A DNA stretch of 7,047 bases from Methanobacteriota archaeon. GTDB taxonomy: Archaea > Altiarchaeota > Altiarchaeia > IMC4 > QMZM01. The stretch is taken from contig CAIYYO010000272.1 of NCBI GenBank assembly GCA_903930485.1, positions 1-7,047 on the forward strand, given 5' to 3'. The position numbers were made by a program, and so were the translations under genes. The notes beneath the pieces are model-generated. The model was given only the letters and a program-made list of their open reading frames with translations, searched no databases and had not been told where the DNA came from. The stretch's first letter is position 1; every line of letters starts with the position of its first letter. Of the stretch, positions 6,301-7,047 are shown piece after piece.

Positions 6301-7047
6301 TCCAAGAAAATAACTCTTCCCTGTTCGTTGAATACGATATTGCCCCTGTTTTCAGTGTTGAAAATAGAGGGGAGATCATTGTGCGAAATATTCTTCGAGT
6401 GAATCTCAAAGAGAGCCCTGCCCAAGTCCGTTTGGAATTCCGGGTCAAATGCCATGTATGCAGTCTCCGGGTTTAGGACCTTCCATCCAGTACCCAGCCG
6501 TTCCATAACGATCTTTCCGGTTCCGCCTTTCTCGATTGGCCTGTCGTCGTATGAGTACGGCATCGGCGCCCTGTTGCAGGAGTGTGCGATCTGCTGCGCC
6601 TTGAACTCGTTTACGATATCTTTTAAGGTTTTAGCTTTCTCTCCTTCCTCGGCCGGCTTGCCCCCGTTCAATGGTTCCTTGACGGCGGCTTCAAAGCTCT
6701 TTCCTCTAAAAATTTTAATGCCTGCTGTGTAGACAGTCGCCTGGCGGCCTATTGTCTTTCTGATTATCCTCCAAACGGCATTCTGGAAGTATTGCGGTCT
6801 GAGGAATCCGGGAGAGCCTTCGCGCAGGTCGACCCTTGCTATTTCATCGAAGTATATCCCTGAAGAGAAATTTTCGCTCAGTTCTTTGAATTCCTTGGCG
6901 GGCGTGTATTTGTTGAACAGGCTTCCTTTGCGTTCAGACTTGAGAAGGCCTTCTTTTTCAAGGGTCTGCAGGACCGTCCTGATCTGGGAGGGAGAGATAG
7001 AGTCTCTAATATCCTTAGGAAGGTCCGCGAATCCGAAGGAATCCTGA
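1..7047 (-). CDS. Internal segment of a giant multidomain protein (kinase-like, three transglutaminase-like domains, methyltransferase); both ends outside window
   Basis: One minus-strand frame, starting with the codon at 7046-7044, stays open for 2,348 codons to position 3. Random sequence would give about 110 stops over that length; I found none while translating the whole frame. The protein makes sense throughout: recognisable domains with their catalytic residues appear in order, joined by charged helical or Pro/Lys/Gly-rich linkers. No start or stop codon bounds it here, so the full protein exceeds 2,348 residues. Codon use looks even from end to end, with many ATA, AGA and AGG codons, so I see no sign of a recent insertion or frameshift. 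No signal peptide or transmembrane segment is visible in this part. The domain mix (winged helix, kinase-like, possible RNase, three Cys-His-Asp domains with TPR-like helices, methyltransferase) matches no named protein I know. Giant genes of this style are known from Omnitrophota; that link is inference. Cellular location and substrate are unknown. Confidence 0.95.
354..509 (-). other. Charged helix, possible coiled coil (residues 2180-2231)
   Basis: The helix LYHELLKEKLNQIDQATAIL and the following KNKIRENKKESKIEKGDKYE show heptad-like spacing of Leu/Ile and a high Lys/Glu content, and continue into a very charged stretch. It connects the last TPR-like array to the methyltransferase and may be a rigid spacer or a short coiled coil. 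Confidence 0.4.
513..749 (-). other. TPR-like helical array after transglutaminase-like domain 3 (residues 2100-2178)
   Basis: Helices YLRSIKESDEAIKDYLAIVS, FRLMCLYDQEANAYLLLAEA and YNKAWECIKKIEGF follow the third Cys-His-Asp domain. They align by eye with the array after domain 2: DYLRSIKES with DYPNAEEYA, FRLMCLYDQEANAYLLLAEA with YRLFIADTYASWAKSD, and YYNKAWECIKKI with YLSNAVKYYETI. The last helix ends with a TPR-like A-x-x-x-I pattern. This supports a repeated catalytic-plus-TPR module. The probable role is protein or peptide binding. Confidence 0.5.
822..1100 (-). other. Transglutaminase-like (papain-fold) domain 3, residues 1983-2075
   Basis: The motif GTGDCWALGSLSSKMMRELG carries Cys2019. 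It is followed by HGDHLYVQTDI with His2046 and by VWIDYTKEHPF with Asp2063. The Cys-His and His-Asp spacings (27 and 17) match the other two copies within a few residues. The AEW motif (Trp1992) lies 27 residues before Cys. GDCWALGSL is a textbook form of the bacterial transglutaminase-like motif, where Trp follows the nucleophile. All triad residues are present. It lies about 916 residues after domain 2, whereas domains 1 and 2 are 364 apart, so extra domains were inserted between or the copies duplicated at different times. Confidence 0.87.
1101..1652 (-). other. Unrecognised alpha/beta domain (residues 1799-1982)
   Basis: About 180 residues begin with a Gly/Lys-rich patch (GIGPGEKARRKHGIGKAPS) and a strand NVYFIDRINQEPDYTKFG. 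Then come helices (LRGMIEGLDEFKELKL, LEDKLLDAIVYSAGTNGIGK), a strand VGVVRLKLTGEE and a loop-rich part (GRINPDKDDGEYSYHLPAKL). The final helices lead into the third Cys-His-Asp domain. The alternating strands and helices with conserved-looking Gly residues suggest a folded enzyme or binding domain, but I cannot match it to a family. Confidence 0.35.
1653..1769 (-). other. Gly/Lys/Ser-rich flexible linker (residues 1760-1798)
   Basis: The sequence around residues 1765-1793 is rich in Lys, Asp, Ser, Asn and Gly (KKRDTTKYGENSVDKSKEG, then a Gly-rich NGTAGGGESH) and nearly free of hydrophobic residues. It is probably disordered. It separates the helical region upstream from the unrecognised alpha/beta domain downstream and is the most obvious exposed linker in the segment. 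Confidence 0.45.
1770..2399 (-). other. Mixed region with Pro/Lys-rich linkers and helices (residues 1550-1759)
   Basis: The first part contains a Pro-rich linker (LTLPAGKSIAAPSQDQPPKM, about residues 1565-1585). Next comes a small helical domain with GDVIAVVKELSASKG, GAKEIADALANKKGWD and RLEKVSRLCMILSDDVAADG. After a second linker (DKPVKAPANVQEKEA, from about residue 1673) come helices such as ELTDEYYKQLLVDVHQKYGS and KYGYTDFADAVRKLSG. The linkers mark boundaries between independently folded units and are places where processing could occur. No known family was recognised. Confidence 0.35.
2400..2621 (-). other. Second winged-helix-like domain (residues 1476-1549)
   Basis: A first helix (KTDLIAHLYKTKEWETIGAI) is followed by ERVPSSEKFISMRLEEYEEA, then GMIDIKRIKNTNLVKIS, then a helix ENTRQDVIDAA. 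This is the order of a winged-helix fold: helix, helix-turn-helix with a Leu-rich recognition helix ending in Gly, then a basic beta wing. The same 'helix, EAG/EKEG, two hydrophobics, basic hairpin' order appears at 6888-7025, which suggests two copies in one chain. Winged helices often bind DNA or RNA but can also serve protein contacts. The assignment is by pattern only. Confidence 0.52.
2622..2960 (-). other. Helical domain of unknown family (residues 1363-1475)
   Basis: About 110 residues look compact and almost entirely helical. They contain ERNLEKVKAIIESGESAELR, EEIDNILKWIASVNPILAAR and HWAGAMVLAGELLFKNERLL. The Ala/Leu-rich helix near residues 1435-1450 is too short and too polar at its edges to be a convincing membrane span. 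The arrangement recalls HEAT- or TPR-like scaffolds, but no repeat consensus is clear. It runs without a gap into the second winged-helix-like domain, so the two may form one unit. Confidence 0.33.
2961..3152 (-). other. Linker with short helix (residues 1299-1362)
   Basis: This short stretch contains a Pro/Glu/Lys-rich patch (CEKPEKEVPVADD), then a basic helix (LKEARKKIIRISALRN) and a Gly/Asp loop (EGRDGSDIIEGG). It joins the TPR-like array to the next helical domain. No function is apparent. Confidence 0.3.
3153..3470 (-). other. TPR-like helical array after transglutaminase-like domain 2 (residues 1193-1298)
   Basis: The best repeat is LWMRKGDALADLGEYEKATK with AYGEIV after it (Trp1270 onward). 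It matches the 34-residue TPR pattern: W/Leu, Gly-x-Ala, small residue, Tyr, then Ala near the end. Earlier helices (AEEYAINIIEQYGQKL, YRLFIADTYASWAK, YLSNAVKYYETISKD) have matching amphipathic character. TPR arrays bind protein partners. This is the clearest of the three arrays and supports the same label for those at 4347-4601 and 513-749. Confidence 0.62.
3591..3854 (-). other. Transglutaminase-like (papain-fold) domain 2, residues 1065-1152
   Basis: The catalytic motif is GKGSCIALLTLYKFLAQEIG with Cys1103, followed by GEHWVGRVKV with His1129 and by VFIDLLED with Asp1145. The Cys-His-Asp order and spacing (26 and 16 residues) nearly match domains 1 and 3. The ADW motif (Trp1074) lies 29 residues before Cys. 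Ser1102 replaces the Asp that precedes the catalytic Cys in the other two copies, a small local difference. The motif EIGLEFEYMLLGEHW is typical of bacterial transglutaminase-like proteins, where a strand after the Cys helix leads into the His. The triad is intact and activity is likely. TPR-like helices follow directly. Confidence 0.87.
3855..4346 (-). other. Helical spacer between modules 1 and 2 (residues 901-1064)
   Basis: About 165 residues, mostly predicted helix by eye, contain EDVLREIAEAYGIDVAGLGD and RKVVERFLWDTSLRIDDSAE. An early Gly-rich patch (ITWKGGPGASYHVRSDEEAE, near residue 910) may be a loop or short beta element. The last helix runs straight into the second Cys-His-Asp domain and probably forms part of it. 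I recognise no family or catalytic motif. A 167-residue plus-strand ORF at 3774-4277 is antisense to this stretch and to part of the next domain and has no protein-like character. Confidence 0.35.
4347..4601 (-). other. TPR-like helical array after transglutaminase-like domain 1 (residues 816-900)
   Basis: A run of amphipathic helices (LVAFEVLLNYF, FERFTKHAQNLKEAFKTL, ELMRELCLRLIGRYSEW, SLEEIKRLEADKEKW) follows the first Cys-His-Asp domain. The helix LRLIGRYSEWSK aligns with YRLFIADTYASWAK in the array after domain 2: Leu, Ile, Tyr and Trp fall at matching places. The spacing to the next helix is also alike. This supports a shared TPR-like origin. Such arrays usually bind peptides or proteins and could present substrates to the neighbouring catalytic domain. 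The TPR consensus is weak, so the family name is tentative. Confidence 0.45.
4662..4940 (-). other. Transglutaminase-like (papain-fold) domain 1, residues 703-795
   Basis: The core motif is GQGDCYSLSTLYYLLARAVG with the nucleophile Cys739. It is followed by GHLFNWVKV with His769 and by WVDLMEGD with Asp786. This Cys-His-Asp order, the helix after Cys and the beta strands carrying His and Asp are diagnostic of the bacterial transglutaminase-like superfamily. Its members act as cysteine proteases, amide hydrolases or cross-linking enzymes. An AEW motif (Trp711) lies 28 residues before Cys, as in the other two copies. All three catalytic residues are intact, so it is probably active. It is followed by TPR-like helices, forming the first of three similar modules. 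The substrate cannot be inferred; peptides, isopeptide bonds or peptidoglycan stems are possible. Confidence 0.85.
4941..5207 (-). other. Linker region between candidate nuclease and first transglutaminase-like domain (residues 614-702)
   Basis: About 90 residues with low hydrophobicity in the middle, including LDDGDNVVGRGEPSSVTKSP, look flexible. They are flanked by short helices such as NDVIDHMIRQE at the start and DPDIVKLRDLFFAETGL at the end. The final helix probably packs onto the following Cys-His-Asp domain. No catalytic motif or known family is recognised. Confidence 0.35.
5208..5465 (-). other. Candidate BECR-fold (barnase/EndoU/colicin E5-D/RelE-like) nuclease domain, residues 528-613
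   Basis: The stretch opens with a strand KIVLRES, then a helix carrying HIADEH (His541 and His546) and FDEFAAAF. A second helix EGLADIVLEIVRDSKPV follows, then strands LGYLEYV and IPVKVVIEPL, ending with GEVWTAYI (Thr607-Ala608-Tyr609). A helix with paired His, followed by beta strands and a terminal TAY motif, is the pattern of the BECR endoribonuclease superfamily found in polymorphic toxins and phage proteins. That family cleaves RNA using His and Ser/Thr residues. The match is by motif and strand order only and is not backed by a profile search. If correct, this giant protein carries an RNA-cleaving domain just upstream of the first Cys-His-Asp domain. Confidence 0.42.
5466..6254 (-). other. 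Long charged, mostly helical region of unknown function (residues 265-527)
   Basis: About 260 residues between the kinase-like and the candidate nuclease domain are rich in Lys, Glu, Arg and aromatic residues, and look mostly alpha-helical. Phrases such as EYARKLVEEIPELMKDWRER and RSLFLEFLKKNYTGY fit amphipathic helices. A less helical patch with a Pro/Gly run (KGGVITEKVKPGELLPTKFG) sits near residues 350-370. I recognise no family and see no catalytic motif. The first part may be the C-lobe extension of the kinase-like domain; the rest may be a helical scaffold. A short ORF in another minus-strand frame (5576-5929) falls inside this stretch and is a shadow. Confidence 0.4.
6261..6779 (-). 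other. Protein-kinase-like (RIO/aminoglycoside-phosphotransferase-like) domain, residues about 90-262
   Basis: The landmarks of a kinase fold occur in the right order. There is a beta-3 type lysine in EAAVKEP (Lys123), a helix-C type glutamate in VNEFKAQQ (Glu147), a hinge-like strand KIVMERL (Met181-Glu182), a helix LGRALFEIHSKNI, a catalytic-loop motif HND (His222-Asp224), a metal-binding type GNIVF (Asn236) and a DFG equivalent DYG (Asp249-Gly251). Kinases of this superfamily transfer phosphate from ATP to proteins or small molecules; the substrate here is unknown. The Gly-rich loop is poorly defined. The catalytic Asp and the metal Asn are 12 residues apart instead of the usual 5, implying an insertion in the catalytic loop. 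All the key residues are present, so activity is possible. The domain follows a winged helix directly and precedes a long helical stretch. It could instead be a divergent pseudokinase. Confidence 0.7.
6888..7025 (-). other. Winged-helix-like domain, N-terminal in this segment (residues 8-53)
   Basis: The pattern is a short helix, then SPSQIRTVLQTLEKEGLL (residues 18-35), then a basic hairpin with KSERKGSLFNKYTP (36-49). This is the recognition helix plus wing arrangement seen in MarR/GntR-type winged-helix domains, where a 'leucine-rich helix, EGLL, basic beta hairpin' order is typical. The first helix of the fold may lie partly beyond the window edge. In a giant protein such a domain may bind nucleic acid or simply mediate protein contacts; nothing here decides between these. 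It resembles a second winged-helix-like stretch at 2400-2621. Confidence 0.5.

Noticed and set aside
1..7047. Possibility of several tandem genes on the minus strand instead of one
   Set aside because: There is no stop codon in this frame from 7046 to 3, so no gene can end within it. Internal starts cannot be excluded but no intergenic gap exists.

Overview
The whole window is one strand of one protein-coding gene. Read on the minus strand from position 7046, the frame runs 2,348 complete codons to position 3 without a single stop, and two more in-phase bases reach position 1. Neither the start nor the stop codon is inside the window. This is therefore an internal segment of a giant gene that continues off both ends. 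I see no intergenic gap, RNA gene, promoter, terminator, insertion sequence, CRISPR array or DNA repeat. Residue numbers below count from the first full codon (7046-7044 = residue 1; residue n lies at 7047-3n to 7049-3n).

Read N- to C-terminal (right to left on the map), the segment holds: a winged-helix-like piece (residues 8-53); a protein-kinase-like domain with Lys123, Glu147, hinge, HND, Asn and DYG landmarks (90-262); a long charged helical stretch (265-527); a candidate BECR-fold (barnase/EndoU/colicin/RelE-like) nuclease domain (528-613); a linker (614-702); a first transglutaminase-like Cys-His-Asp domain (703-795) with a TPR-like helical array (816-900); a helical spacer; a second transglutaminase-like domain (1065-1152) with TPR-like helices (1193-1298); a helical domain of unknown type (1363-1475); a second winged-helix-like domain (1476-1549); a mixed region with Pro/Lys-rich linkers (1550-1798); an unrecognised alpha/beta domain (1799-1982); a third transglutaminase-like domain (1983-2075) with TPR-like helices (2100-2178); a charged coiled-coil-like linker (2180-2231); and the start of a class I SAM-dependent methyltransferase (about 2236 to the edge).

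The most striking pattern is a module used three times, a Cys-His-Asp papain/transglutaminase-like domain followed by TPR-like helices. The triad residues have almost constant spacing, and a conserved A-[ED]-W motif lies 27-29 residues before each catalytic Cys. Around these modules sit a kinase-like fold, a possible RNase fold, winged helices and a methyltransferase. The chain looks like a very large soluble multi-enzyme protein or a polyprotein. No signal peptide or membrane span is visible in this segment.

The organism is probably an uncultivated bacterium. Giant genes of this kind are known from metagenome-derived Omnitrophota and a few other candidate or predatory bacterial lineages. Frequent ATA, AGA and AGG codons and a middling GC content fit that idea, but the assignment is inference from protein size and style, not from a marker gene. 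The substrate and biological role of the protein cannot be read from this window.
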